DNA of 64,000 nucleotides. It comes from Sipunculus nudus. Its lineage: Eukaryota > Annelida > Sipuncula > Golfingiida > Sipunculidae. Made by a program: the position numbers and the translations under genes. Numbering within the stretch: position 1 is the first letter of the stretch; every line of letters starts with the position of its first letter. Positions 1-48,122 of this stretch are shown piece after piece. The notes beneath the pieces were generated by a model. The model ran no database searches, was not told where the DNA came from, and worked only from the letters and a program-made list of their open reading frames with translations. Where the stretch lies: assembly GCA_026874595.1 (NCBI GenBank), contig CM049312.1, positions 77,475,429 through 77,539,428 of the forward strand, written 5' to 3'.

Positions 1-495
1 TGAGAAAAATGCATGGATGTAATTTACAAATACGCGATTATAGGTGGCGCCAATGTCATATGTACGTCAAAGCTATCCAAGAAAGATAGACATGCCAATT
101 TTACGGCCGATAGACATTGAGCCACTCCTGAGATATGAGTGATTTTCACCCAAAGTAAACGCACGGATGGACGCTACGCGAAAACGATTACAGATGGCGC
201 CACCAGTCTTAATTACAAGATGGAGGTATCCAGGATCAATGGACATGCACAATTTCATCCAAATACGTTGAACCACTCCTTAGATATGTGTTATTATCAT
301 TAAAAAAGGACGTAGGTGGTGCCACCAATCTTTTTAGGCAAGAGTTCACATGTGACCCAAAATTTATGCCGGATTTCAGAAAGATCGGTCCAAGGGTCTC
401 AGAGGAGTTCTTCGTAGATGAATGGGGCTGCGAAAGCGGGGGCGGAACCCGCGTGAAATCATAGTATCCGCGAAAACTATGCTTGGGCGGATACA
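1..495 (-). mobile_element. Helentron-like family A, 5' part (copy A1, cut by window edge)
   Basis: Reading the minus strand, the element starts at 495 with GTATCCGCC, the subterminal inverted repeat seen at the left ends of the copies at 36334 and 52445. It then shows the family body with GGYGCCACC motifs at about 52, 194 and 315. Its 3' end lies outside the window. The small minus-strand ORFs here are translations of the repeat. Confidence 0.7.
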
Positions 496-999
496 CTTAA
501 CTACATTCCTTTATGCTTGGTTAATGGTCACACATCATTTTGGCCTGATTTATAAATAACGTTTTGGTCAAGTTATTTGTTTTATTTTTTTAGCGGGAGG
601 CCGAGTCCCATAGAATGTAAGGGCCTGCGTCACAGCCCTCTTAGTCCATATGTAAATGTTGACGAGAATTTTCCCGTACAGGTGTGTTCCATCAAGACCG
701 CTGCTTTCTAAGAATGGGGCTGTGCTGGGAACACCGACGGCCAGACTGTCACCTACGAGAAGATATGATTCAGAATAGGGCCTCGGCTCTGTGGAACAGT
801 TTTACTGATTACATAAAATGTGCTGATTCTTAATTTTAAATAGCTTTTCAAAATCACCTTGGCCTATTAAAATAGTAATATATTGAAACTTTTACATTTA
901 CTCATGCAGTTTTTCTTTCTTACTCCTAGTGTAAACTTAATTTATTTATTATGGATTGTACAAATAGTTATTATAACTAATGCCAAGCACTCTCTAAAG
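496..999. other. Intergenic stretch, nothing recognised
   Basis: AT-rich at both ends, with a more G+C-rich piece at 590-790. No convincing coding frame, splice pattern, RNA fold or known repeat end was seen. Confidence 0.5.
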
Positions 1000-1172
1000 C
1001 TGAGGTGGTGGTGTTCGGTAGTGTCTGTTGTTGGAGGAAACATGAAAACCCGGAGAAAACCAACGGCCTTGCACGGGCCACTTTAGCCCACTCACATAGC
1101 CATGCCGGGGATCGAACCTAGGTCGCTAGGGGAGAGAGCCCAGCATTAAACTACTAGACTGTCCAGGCTATC
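1000..1172 (-). mobile_element. tRNA-derived SINE
   Basis: The minus strand carries a B-box-like GGTTCGATCCC (about 1109-1121), an A-box-like TAGTAGTTTAATG about 35 bases before it, and a downstream body with the TTTCTCCGGGTTTTC and TTTCCTCC motifs common in invertebrate SINEs. Not a functional tRNA: the cloverleaf is not complete. Confidence 0.6.
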
Positions 1173-1351
1173 ATCATGATACTACACTTCTTACTGCATA
1201 TTCTTTGCTTTTTACAACGCCTTAGCGCTACATTATATGCTGGATTTTGTTCTAAATATTATCTATATAATAATCATATGATGATAAAATAATAACAGAG
1301 GCGAATATATAAAAGCTATGTGTTTTGATTGATGCCTCATCAGTCTATACA

Positions 1352-1354
<3 letters not shown>

Positions 1355-1402
<48 letters not shown>
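1355..1402. repeat. (GA)n microsatellite
   Basis: About 24 perfect GA units directly upstream of a tRNA-like SINE fragment. Confidence 0.95.
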
Positions 1403-1405
<3 letters not shown>

Positions 1406-1435
1406 ATAAATACACGGAAAAGTCCGTTCACTCCG

Positions 1436-1482
1436 AATGGGAAACGAACCCATGACCTTCCGATTGCCGGTCTATTACTCTA
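1436..1482 (-). mobile_element. tRNA-like SINE fragment
   Basis: The minus strand reads CTAGAGTAATAGACCGGCAA and later GGTCATGGGTTCG, an anticodon-arm plus T-arm pattern without a proper acceptor stem. Best read as a SINE head fragment. Confidence 0.4.
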
Positions 1483-1957
1483 GTAAGGGTTTAATTCCCC
1501 TAATCGCATCGATATCTTACTTACCGTCTTCAGATCCAATGTTGTGCCAGTCGGTTGGTTGCAAGAAAATCTTTCGCCAGCCGCATTTAGCGAATCAGTG
1601 AATAAATATTCACAAAGCAGTGGACTTTGGCGTCGGGTAGCATCATAGGTCAAAGTAAATTAACATTTTAATTACATAAGAGTAAAAAAAAGTTTTATAC
1701 ATAAATAAACTGTACCATGTACCGCTGTAAACGCTTTGCTCCGTTAAGTATCATAGGTTAAAGTAAATTAACATTTTATTTACATAAAGAGTATAAAACG
1801 TTTTATGCATACATAAACTGCACCATGTACCGCTAAAACGTAAAAGAATGTGTAATTCACAATTGTCTCCAAGAGAGCTCTTGTCTAAGGCTGATCGGTC
1901 TAAGCTCAGTTGACTGAAGGTGATCTGAGGCTGAGCTGTAGCGATTGGTTTTTGTCC

Positions 1958-1959
<2 letters not shown>

Positions 1960-2044
<85 letters not shown>

Positions 2045-2046
2045 AT

Positions 2047-2080
<34 letters not shown>
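1960..2080. repeat. (AT)n, (GT)n and (AAT)n compound microsatellite
   Basis: An AT run broken by AAAT, then GTGTGTGTGTGT, then about ten AAT units. Present again in the second duplicate at about 2988-3102. The minus-strand ORF rich in Ile-Tyr-Ile-Tyr is only this microsatellite translated. Confidence 0.95.
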
Positions 2081-2121
2081 TAATTATACAATGCAATCCT
2101 AATTAGGAATTCCTAATTGAC

Positions 2122-2452
2122 TATGACAAAAAAAAGTTTATTCTTTGGAATGAGATTTTATTTTTAAAACTTTAAAAATTTTTAATTTTGGCCCAATTTT
2201 AATTTCTTGGGAAAAAAATATTTATTCCAACATTTCAGCTTGTGTAATAAACAAAGGTCATACATCTGGGTATTTTCCCTTAGGGAGAGGAGTAAGACAA
2301 GGTGACCCATTATCTCCATATCTTTTTATTTTATCTTAAGAACTGTTTGCACTGTCCATCAGGAATAAGCAGAGTTTAAGGGAATTAATATATTAAACAA
2401 GGAAATTAAGTTTGTGTTATATGCGAATGATACCACTGCACTACTTTCAGAT
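2122..2452 (+). pseudogene. LINE (non-LTR retrotransposon) reverse transcriptase relic, copy 1
   Basis: The translation shows the RT core RGVRQGDPLSPYLF, preceded by NISACVINKGHTSGYFPLG and followed, after a frameshift, by YANDTTALLSD, which stands where the catalytic YADD box should be. The first Asp of the box has become Asn (2420-2431). There are also stops after YLFILS and near the start. Only a few hundred bases of the RT domain remain, so it cannot be active. Family: L1/Tx1-like by motif wording, not resolved further. Confidence 0.82.
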
Positions 2453-2985
2453 AAATGAATTGCATTTTGATATAAAATCTGAAAAACTTAATTGTTTTAA
2501 GAACCCAATTGTGTAACTAAACTAACTATGTGTCCATAATTAACTTACTTACCGTCTTCAGATCCAATGTTGTGCCAGTCGGTTGGTTGCAAGAAAATCT
2601 TTCGCCAGCCGCATTTAGCGAATCAGTGAATAAATATTCACAAAGCAGTGGACTTTGGCGTCGGGTAGCATCATAGGTCAAAGTAAATTACCATTTTAAT
2701 TACATAAGAGTAAAAAAAAGTTTTATACATAAATAAACTGTACCATGTACCGCTGTAAACGCTTTGCTCCGTTAAGTATCATAGGTTAAAGTAAATTAAC
2801 ATTTTATTTACATAAAGAGTATAAAACGTTTTATGCATACATAAACTGCACCATGTACCGCTAAAACGTAAAAGAATGTGTAATTCACAATTGTCTCCAA
2901 GAGAGCTCTTGTCTAAGGCTGATCGGTCTAAGCTCAGTTGACTGAAGGTGATCTGAGGCTGAGCTGTAGCGATTGGTTTTTGTCC

Positions 2986-3066
<81 letters not shown>

Positions 3067-3068
3067 AT

Positions 3069-3102
<34 letters not shown>

Positions 3103-3143
3103 TAATTATACAATGCAATCCTAATTAGGAATTCCTAATTGAC

Positions 3144-3474
3144 TATGACAAAAAAAAGTTTATTCTTTGGAATGAGATTTTATTTTTAAAACTTTAAAAA
3201 TTTTTAATTTTGGCCCAATTTTAATTTCTTGGGAAAAAAATATTTATTCCAACATTTCAGCTTGTGTAATAAACAAAGGTCATACATCTGGGTATTTTCC
3301 CTTAGGGAGAGGAGTAAGACAAGGTGACCCATTATCTCCATATCTTTTTATTTTATCTTAAGAACTGTTTGCACTGTCCATCAGGAATAAGCAGAGTTTA
3401 AGGGAATTAATATATTAAACAAGGAAATTAAGTTTGTGTTATATGCGAATGATACCACTGCACTACTTTCAGAT
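3144..3474 (+). pseudogene. LINE reverse transcriptase relic, copy 2
   Basis: The same fragment as at 2122-2452, carried by the tandem duplication with the same stops, frameshift and altered YADD box. Both copies were therefore dead before the duplication. Confidence 0.82.
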
Positions 3475-3683
3475 AAATGAATTGCATTTTGATATAAAAT
3501 CTGAAAAACTTAATTGTTTTAAGAACCCAATTGTGTAACTAAACTAACTATGTGTCCATAATGCTCCTATAGAAGTACATGAAAGAGGATTTTGTAATAA
3601 ATTGCAATAATTTCGACTTTCTTCATGGCTGAAAGTTTGAGCACCAAACTTTGGTCACTTTTATTTATCACAATATTTACTGT

Positions 3684-3743
3684 ACCATTATTATTATTGT
3701 CATTGTTATTATTATCATTATTATTATTATTGTTTTTATTATT

Positions 3744-3779
<36 letters not shown>

Positions 3780-3780
3780 T
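3684..3780. repeat. (TTA)n microsatellite
   Basis: Imperfect then perfect TTA/ATT units. It yields Leu-, Ile- and Ile-rich ORFs in several frames, none of them a gene. Confidence 0.95.
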
Positions 3781-4070
3781 CAATTCGTGTTCCAACTGGA
3801 GTCAGTCTGGAGCCCATTAAATATCTCCACATATCTGTATTCATGTTTGGTCTAAATAAAACGTGCAATTTCGTTGTGCAAAATAATGCTAGATTAAAGA
3901 ACAAATGACATGATAGCACTTCAACCAGTGTGTCAAGGACAGTTTTCTATTCTTTAACATCGATAGAAAGGTAGGCCCCTTTTTGGTGATGTGCCAAGCC
4001 TCAAGGGATCGAGGCTGTCTGTTGTTGGTAAACAAAGCCATGTGCTTGCTTCGCGGATTCAAACCAAAAC
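3781..4070. other. Upstream flank of BCAS3, nothing recognised
   Basis: No repeat ends or coding pattern. Could hold distal promoter elements of the gene starting at 4202. Confidence 0.4.
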
Positions 4071-4201
4071 ATCTGACGTCACCGGAAGTTGGTTTTACAC
4101 AGAGACAGGGCGACGCAACTTCGTCAGCTGATAAACTGAGCTGATTGAAGAGTTGAATTCTTAAATATTCTGGGCGGATCTGCAGTCCTCAGGGCGGCAA
4201 A
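4071..4201 (+). promoter_or_regulatory. BCAS3: Probable BCAS3 core promoter and 5' UTR
   Basis: A perfect CRE palindrome TGACGTCA (4074-4081) runs straight into an ETS site ACCGGAAGT (4081-4089). This pair is typical of TATA-less housekeeping promoters of animals. The 112 bases between it and the ATG are richer in G+C than the surroundings and contain no TATA box. A second TGACGTCA lies at 4357-4364 in intron 1, on the other side of exon 1. The transcription start is probably within 4090-4140 (inference). Confidence 0.6.
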
Positions 4202-41819
<37,618 letters not shown>

Positions 41820-41870
41820 GTCAGTGTCTTCTCTTTTTCATCAGTTTGCTTGGCTTTGTTCTTGTTTTTT

Positions 41871-43471
41871 TTACGTCCATCTCAGATGGGACGTATTATG
41901 ATATACCCATGGTACGTCAGTCTGGCCATCCATCTGTTAACTTGAAGTGTCGCTGCAATAACTGACCAGGTGCTTTTCATGAATCTCACCATAAATACAT
42001 ACCATATAGATTATCTCCCCTGAGTTTGATTACAGACAAAACCTACACATATTTAATGGGCTCAGAGATCACCCGTCTTGTATGTATTGTTGCTGCAATA
42101 ACTGACCAGGGCTTTTCATGAATCTCACCATAAATACATACCATATAGATTATCTCCCCTGAGTTTGATTACAGACAAAACCAACACATATTTAATGGGC
42201 TCAGAGATCACCTGTCTTGTATGTGTTGTTGCTGCGATAACTGACCAGGGCTTTTCATGACTTTCACCATAAATACTTACCATATAGATTATCTCCCCTG
42301 AGTTTGATTACAGACAAAACCTACACATATTTAATGGGCTCAGAGATCACCCGTCTTGTATGTGTTGTTGCTGCGATAACTGACCAGGGCTTTTCATGAC
42401 TTTCACCATAAATACTTACCATATAGATTATCTCCCCTGAGTTTGATTACAGACAAAACCTACACATATTTAATGGGCTCAGAGATCACCCGTCTTGTAT
42501 GTGTTGTTGCTGCGATAACTCACCAGGGCTTTTCATGACTTTCACCATAAATACTTACCATATAGATTATCTCCCCTGAGTTTGATTACAGACAAAACCT
42601 ACACATATTTAATGGGCTCAGAGATCACCCGTCTTGTATGTGTTGTTGCTGCGATAACTGACCAGGGCTTTTCATGACTTTCACCATAAATACTTACCAT
42701 ATAGATTATCTCCCCTGAGTTTGATTACAGACAAAACCTACACATATTTAATGGGCTCAGAGATCACCCGTCTTTTATGTGTTGTTGCTGTGATAACTGA
42801 CCAGGGCTTTTCATGACTTTCACCATAAATACTTACCATATAGATTATCTCCCCTGAGTTTGATTACAGACAAAACCTACACATATTTAATGGGCTCAGA
42901 GATCACCCGTCTTGTATGTGTTGTTGCTGCGATAACTGACCAGGGCTTTTCATGACTTTCACCATAAAAACTTACCATATAGATTATCTCCCCTGAGTTT
43001 GATTACAGACAAAACCTACACATATTTAATGGGCTCAGAGATCATCGTCTTGTATGTGTTGTTGCTGCAATAACTGACGAGGGCTCTTCATGACTTTCAC
43101 CATAAATACATACCATATAGATTATCTCCCCTGAGTTTGATTACAGACAAAACCTACACATATTTAATGGGCTCAGAGATCACCCGTCTTGTACGTGTTG
43201 TTGCTGCGATAACTTGCCAGTAATATGACGGATTTGAATGAAACAAAACTGTTAACCAGTATAATATCTTACCTAATTCTGATGTGTAAATAATGTGCTT
43301 GAAGAGGTCACCAGACTTCGTAGTGCTGATTTATGGATTTATGAAACTCGTTTTTGGTATTTACCATTTTCTCACTTGAATTTAATTCTCTGCAAAATCC
43401 ACACATATATAATGAGGTCAAAGTTCACAAGGCATACATCAGGCACATTATGCACTCATGTGATGCTCTAG
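41871..43471 (+). mobile_element. Helentron-like family F, complete, with 139-bp tandem core
   Basis: Header TTACGTCCATCTCAGATGGG. End GGCACATTATGCACTCATGT followed by GATGCT and CTAG|T (43468-43472), with the GCACT..AGTGC hairpin worn to GCACTCATGTGATGC. The core is the 139-base array at 41953-43210. It begins about 50 bases after the exon 16 donor. Confidence 0.78.
41953..43210 (+). repeat. 139-bp tandem array (9 units)
   Basis: Units begin GATAACTGACCAGGGCTTTT and include ATAGATTATCTCCCCTGAGT and TTAATGGGCTCAGAGATCAC. Starts at about 41953, 42094, 42234, 42372, 42510, 42648, 42788, 42928 and 43065. The middle units are almost identical, so expansion is recent. Confidence 0.93.
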
Positions 43472-43741
43472 TTCAGTGCTTTCAATGACCAAGAAATTAG
43501 GAGAGTCTTGGACGCTGAGGCTAAACTTTTGGAGAGTCTGATGATATATCGGAGCATCCTATTGGGATATATGTCAAATTTTAAAAGGCTCATGTAAAAA
43601 CTGAATCCATTATCTTTTAATTATGTCATTATCTTGTGACAGCTACACCTGGCTTGCTTGCTGGCTAGATGCTGTGTTTACATGATTTACTGATTTGAGG
43701 TAGTTTGGAATTGCCATGGACTGACACAAGAGATATCCCAT

Positions 43742-44612
43742 TTTAGCTCACGAAACAAAGTTCAAGAGATCTTTTACGGTACCCCTGGCATCAGTGTCAG
43801 CATAGGCAGTGTCTGTAGACACCCCAGGTTAAAGTGTTTTGTTAAGTCTATAACTCATCAACCACTGACCAAATTACATTCATATTACACGTATGTATTG
43901 TATATGTGGTTATTAATTCCCCTATGATTTGGGGATCAAAAGATCAAAGTTCAAGCTCACAGGCCCCTGTTATTCATGAACAAGTCAGATTAAAGTTTTT
44001 TGTTAGGCTCATTTCTCCATTCCTAATGAAGACATTCCAATTAAACTTAATTCACTGATGTACACTCACAATACCTGGCACATCTATAAAATGTTTTTAC
44101 CATATTTTAATTTTAGGGCCAGTAATTAGACAAAATATGTACAGATCCCATCCAAACTCAGGTTAAAGTTTTATATAACCATAAGTTTATAACCCGGCAA
44201 CCACTTGCCCTGTTGCTTTTATATTTAACATTTGTGTTGAATTGGGAATTAGGAATCCCCAGTATGATTTGGGGATCAAAGGGTCAAGGTCACAGGTCCA
44301 CATTGTTCATAAAAAAGTCTGGTTAAAATTTGTTTGTTAGGCTCATTGCTCCATTTGCTGTTGAAGATATATCAATTAAACTTAATAGACTTAGTAGACA
44401 ATACCCAGTACAGCTATTTTATCTTCCCCATATTTTTTATCGGACCAGTAATTAGCACTTCATGAACAATCTTTGTACAGATCCAAAGCCAGTTCAGGTT
44501 AAAGATAATGGATAACCTTTTATTACTCAACAACCACTCACCATATAGCTTTCATTTTTCGTATATGTATTGTATAGGGGTTAGGAATCCCACATATAAT
44601 TTGTGGGTTAAA
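43742..44612 (+). mobile_element. Probable Helentron-like repeat with 335-bp units
   Basis: Header TTTTAGCTCACGAAACAAAG, then three loose units containing CAACCACTNNCC and GATTTGGGGATCAAA(A/G)G at about 43850, 44190 and 44520. No clear 3' end was found. Confidence 0.5.
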
Positions 44613-44739
44613 GGTCAATGATTTTCTGAATGCCCTGTACCAGCAAGCTCTGTAGTCCTCAGACAACTTGTTGATCTTTTTTGATCTTTCAGTCCTACAG
44701 TCAGAAATTTGCATGTTTGGTAAGACTGTCTGTATACCC

Positions 44740-44960
44740 ATGCAGCCTGTGATATCTTGGTTTGAGTTTGTAAGTAAAATGGCTGCCCCCATGAGCAGTT
44801 TTGAGAAAATGGGAAAATCAACCTTGCTGTCAGGGTTCCATAAGGGAATGTGACATGAAACTACTCTGATCACAGCATCCAAACAAGAACTTGTATGTTG
44901 AGAATGCTTGGTTGCAAAGGGACATGTATTTGCAAATTTTATAGCAGGATAATGCTTTTT
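44740..44960 (+). repeat. Dispersed repeat R3, copy 2
   Basis: GCTGCCCCCATGAGCAGTTT and CTGTCAGGGTTC link it to 19650 and 49860. The 169-residue minus-strand ORF at 44538-45047 covers this repeat and shows no protein motif. Confidence 0.55.
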
Positions 44961-45151
44961 TGGAACATACCCAATTTTTGAATTGATAGTGGGATGCTCA
45001 TACTCCAGAACTGAGCATCTAAAAGACATTTCCAGTGTCACAGACACTTACCTCAGCTTACCTACCTTTGATTTTTCTCTGACACTAATGACCAGAATGG
45101 GGGTTTACCTGGGTATGTTTTTATGTGCATTTGCATATGTGTATTTATTTA

Positions 45152-45483
45152 TTGTGGTAGGCTTTATATTCATGGTGTTTAAATTTCACGATTTCGAATT
45201 TGTCAGTGTTTTGCAAACTTTCCATTTTCATGATCTTACCGTATAAAAAACCAACACAATGTTAACCGTTATCAAATGAATTAATTAGATCCAATAATAT
45301 GCACACAAAATCTTTATAATTGGACAGGGACCCAATGGAATTTCCATGGAACCAGTTTTAATTATTGTTCATTATTTGAAGATAATTTGAGAGATCTGAT
45401 GTAATTAACAATATAAATCTTTAACCTTTTAATTGTGAATATCACATATTTGAAACCCTCATGAAACAAAAAGTCAACCACAG
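45152..45483. mobile_element. TA-flanked inverted-repeat element, family CTGTGGTTG, copy 2
   Basis: TA then TTGTGGTAGGCTTTATATTC at the left and GTCAACCACAG then TA at the right; same family as 12673. Shorter by about 130 bases. Confidence 0.55.
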
Positions 45484-45489
45484 TATGCC

Positions 45490-46880
45490 CAGGACTGCCA
45501 CTCAAACCTCAAGCATATTTACACTTCAAAATTTTACACTTCAAAATGTTACACTTTAAAATTTTACATTAGGTAGGTCCCCTTTTAAGGAACATCCCAA
45601 GCAGGAAACCCCCAATTTAAAAGCAATTTTATTGGCTTATTAGACCCCATAAAGTATATACTATTGTAAACCTGGTACAGAACTCTTTCTAATGGTATAT
45701 GTATTCATGAAATTAACATTAATTTTCACATTAAATTTAACATTTATGAACATTTTATATTTTTAAAATGGTACACAATTTTAAGCAATCATTAACAGCA
45801 AACCAGCTGATACCAAACTACATGACCTTTCTCAAACAAAGCTATTGAATAGTTCTCTCTTAATCATATGTGTGACAGAGTTGAGATTTGCTATTATCAA
45901 TTTTTATTTCTTTACAGTTATAAATTTTCAGGTATGAAAATAAGAGACAAGTGACGATGTATAAAATTACCTAAAGTTACTTTCTGGTCCCTCTCTCATT
46001 GAGATGATCTCCCCTTGGGAGTTTGGTAGACACTAGTGGCTTAAGTTGTCTAGACTGGTACCGACTCATTTTATCTCTGTCTAAAGGAGGTAGAAAAGGC
46101 TGGTTTCAAAGTACTTCCAGAGACTAACTCATGACAACATACACCATTCCGACCTCGTTTTACAGCTTGCTGCCACTTAAGTGAAACTTGATACTGTAAC
46201 TTTTAGATAAAATTATCAATACATATTTCTGTTATGTTTCATGTGGCGTGATCCCGGTTTCACTTGGGCTATGCCCAGTCTTAGGTAACATTGCTTTGTA
46301 ATGCACGTCCCATAAACCATCAGCTATTCAGGCCTGAACATATATTTTTTTTATCAAGCTTGATTAATGATTATTGATTATACTGAATAATCTTTTAATT
46401 CCAGAGATTCAAACTCTGTTATGAAAGATTGACAAAACTACAAATTTGGCAATAAAAATACCTGCGTAATACTTGGATTCTGGAGCATGAGACACTATTT
46501 GTTTACATTGCTTTTTAGTCTCTTACACAGATGCATGGTGGTGCCACATTCAATATATGGTGGGGTACCAGTCTAAACAACAGTATGCTGCTTAACTGGT
46601 GCCCACCTGGGGGTTTAGCTGGTTGTGTGCTGCCATCTCTTAGTACAAAACAAAACTAATTTGAATGTAAGGCCCAAGTGCTGCCATCTGATGAATAAAT
46701 GCAAAATTTAACCCCTCTGTATGAGCTCAGCTGAAATTGATATCTCCCTTCCCCCAAGTCTTTTACATTTCTGTTTTTATAATAATGTTATGTAGTAAGT
46801 TCCATAGAAAGATTTTGTCAAGTACTCAATAACTAATACAAATAATTTTACTCTTAGTCGCTCACATCTATTGACTATGT
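45490..46880. other. Intron 16, nothing firm
   Basis: Mostly AT-rich. A stretch at about 45990-46330 is more complex, and one GGTGGTGCCACATT remnant lies at about 46539. No exon-like block similar to BCAS3. Confidence 0.4.
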
Positions 46881-46881
46881 A

Positions 46882-46965
<84 letters not shown>

Positions 46966-46970
46966 ATAAA
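46882..46970. repeat. (AT)n microsatellite
   Basis: About 40 TA units with two small breaks. The Tyr-Ile ORF on the minus strand is its translation. Confidence 0.95.
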
Positions 46971-48038
46971 GTCGAGCCCACTTTGTGTCATATTGGTTAA
47001 TAGAAATCCTGTTTATTGTCACATAAATCTGAAATCCCAAACCATTTCCTATATAAACAATGGTAAATCTGACCGTTTAATATCATGGGATATTGGCATA
47101 ATCCCGTTTATTGTCATGCGTGGAACTCTTGGCAGTGATACCAGTTCGCAGTTAATATCACATCAAACACCGACACGGCCATCAATGAGGCCAAGAGTAA
47201 TTGGTCAGGCATATCAAATGATCACATCTCCCATCTGTGTGCGGCAGGCAAGTTTAGTGATGCATGCTGGTCACTCCCTGTCACTTAGCTAATTAATGTC
47301 TTAAGATACCACGGTAATCCAGATCATTGCGTTTCTTCTTACGTTAAACAAGGGTGATTTTTGCGATCACATGTCATACATAATGAACTCCTGGCCTTTG
47401 TAAGGTTGTGGTTTACACCTTGGTGACGTTTTGCTGAGATGATATGAAGCACGAGCTATAAACATTGCTTACAACTGGAAATCCCCTTTAAGGGTCCATG
47501 AAAAGTCCAAGGCCTTAATTGCTGCGAAACTTCAGAATGTTGACAATGGCTGGACGATGCCCACTACCTGAACAGTCCTATCATAAAAATAATCAGAGAA
47601 TTTTGAGTCATTAATCAGACATCCGGAAAATAAGGGGCAATAGTCGGGAAAGAATTATCTAGAAAAATAGTTTATCTACGCATAGCGTTAAAACTGTGCC
47701 ACTTATTTCCAGACATTTTACCTCATGGCCCAGATCCTACGTTTCTTTCTGTTGGCAAGTCAGATTTTTGTCAGTTATTGCGGCATGCGACACAAAACTT
47801 GCAGATGAAAAATATTCAGATGAGCATAAAGGTAATTTGATAAGCATTGTGCAATAAAAATATTCATAAAAGTTTCTGTTTCTTTTTTATTGACGATTTA
47901 ATATTAATATCATTTGAGACATAAAGCTTCTTCTATGACTCAAGGGACATGGATGTTGAAGCCCGCATAATGTCATATCCTGGTTATTATCATAATTTAA
48001 GCATGCACCATCGACATGACAATAAGCGAGCTTGACTG

Positions 48039-48040
<2 letters not shown>
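46971..48040. other. Repeat-poor, high-complexity intronic stretch; candidate regulatory DNA
   Basis: Unlike its neighbours this stretch has near-balanced composition and no repeat words found elsewhere in the window. It contains several homeodomain-like cores (TAATTA at about 47290, CCATCAATGA at about 47180). A 99-residue ORF (46993-47292) lacks any motif and is probably chance. Confidence 0.3.
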
Positions 48041-48093
<53 letters not shown>

Positions 48094-48122
48094 ATATATA
48101 TTTTTATATATATACATATATA
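48041..48122. repeat. (AT)n microsatellite
   Basis: TA runs broken by ATTTATA and TTTTTATA. The Tyr-Ile minus-strand ORF is its translation. Confidence 0.95.

Larger units (their letters stand above)
1516..3562. repeat. 1.02-kb tandem duplication
   Basis: Copy 1 is 1516-2540 and copy 2 is 2544-3562, with TAA between them. They are nearly identical: the offset is 1028 before the AT tract and 1022 after it, because copy 2 has 6 fewer bases of AT repeat. One substitution is easy to see (AATTAACATT at about 1655 against AATTACCATT at about 2683). Each copy holds a family D Helentron 5' piece (1900-1959 and 2928-2987), an AT microsatellite, a TAA microsatellite and a dead LINE fragment. Confidence 0.92.

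Noticed and set aside
1000-1172. Possible tRNA genes at 1000-1172, 18640-18738 and 56140-56230
   Set aside because: A- and B-box-like words are present but acceptor stems and full cloverleafs are not; SINE heads explain them better.
1906-2091. Ile/Tyr/His-rich ORFs over AT tracts (also at 46777, 47887 and 48621)
   Set aside because: Microsatellite translations.
44538-45047. 169-residue minus-strand ORF
   Set aside because: Covers dispersed repeat R3 and plain intron, no motif, no splice signals, and lies inside a BCAS3 intron.
46993-47292. 99-residue plus-strand ORF in intron 16
   Set aside because: No motif, no flanking splice pattern with BCAS3 phase, and inside an intron; kept only as possible regulatory DNA.
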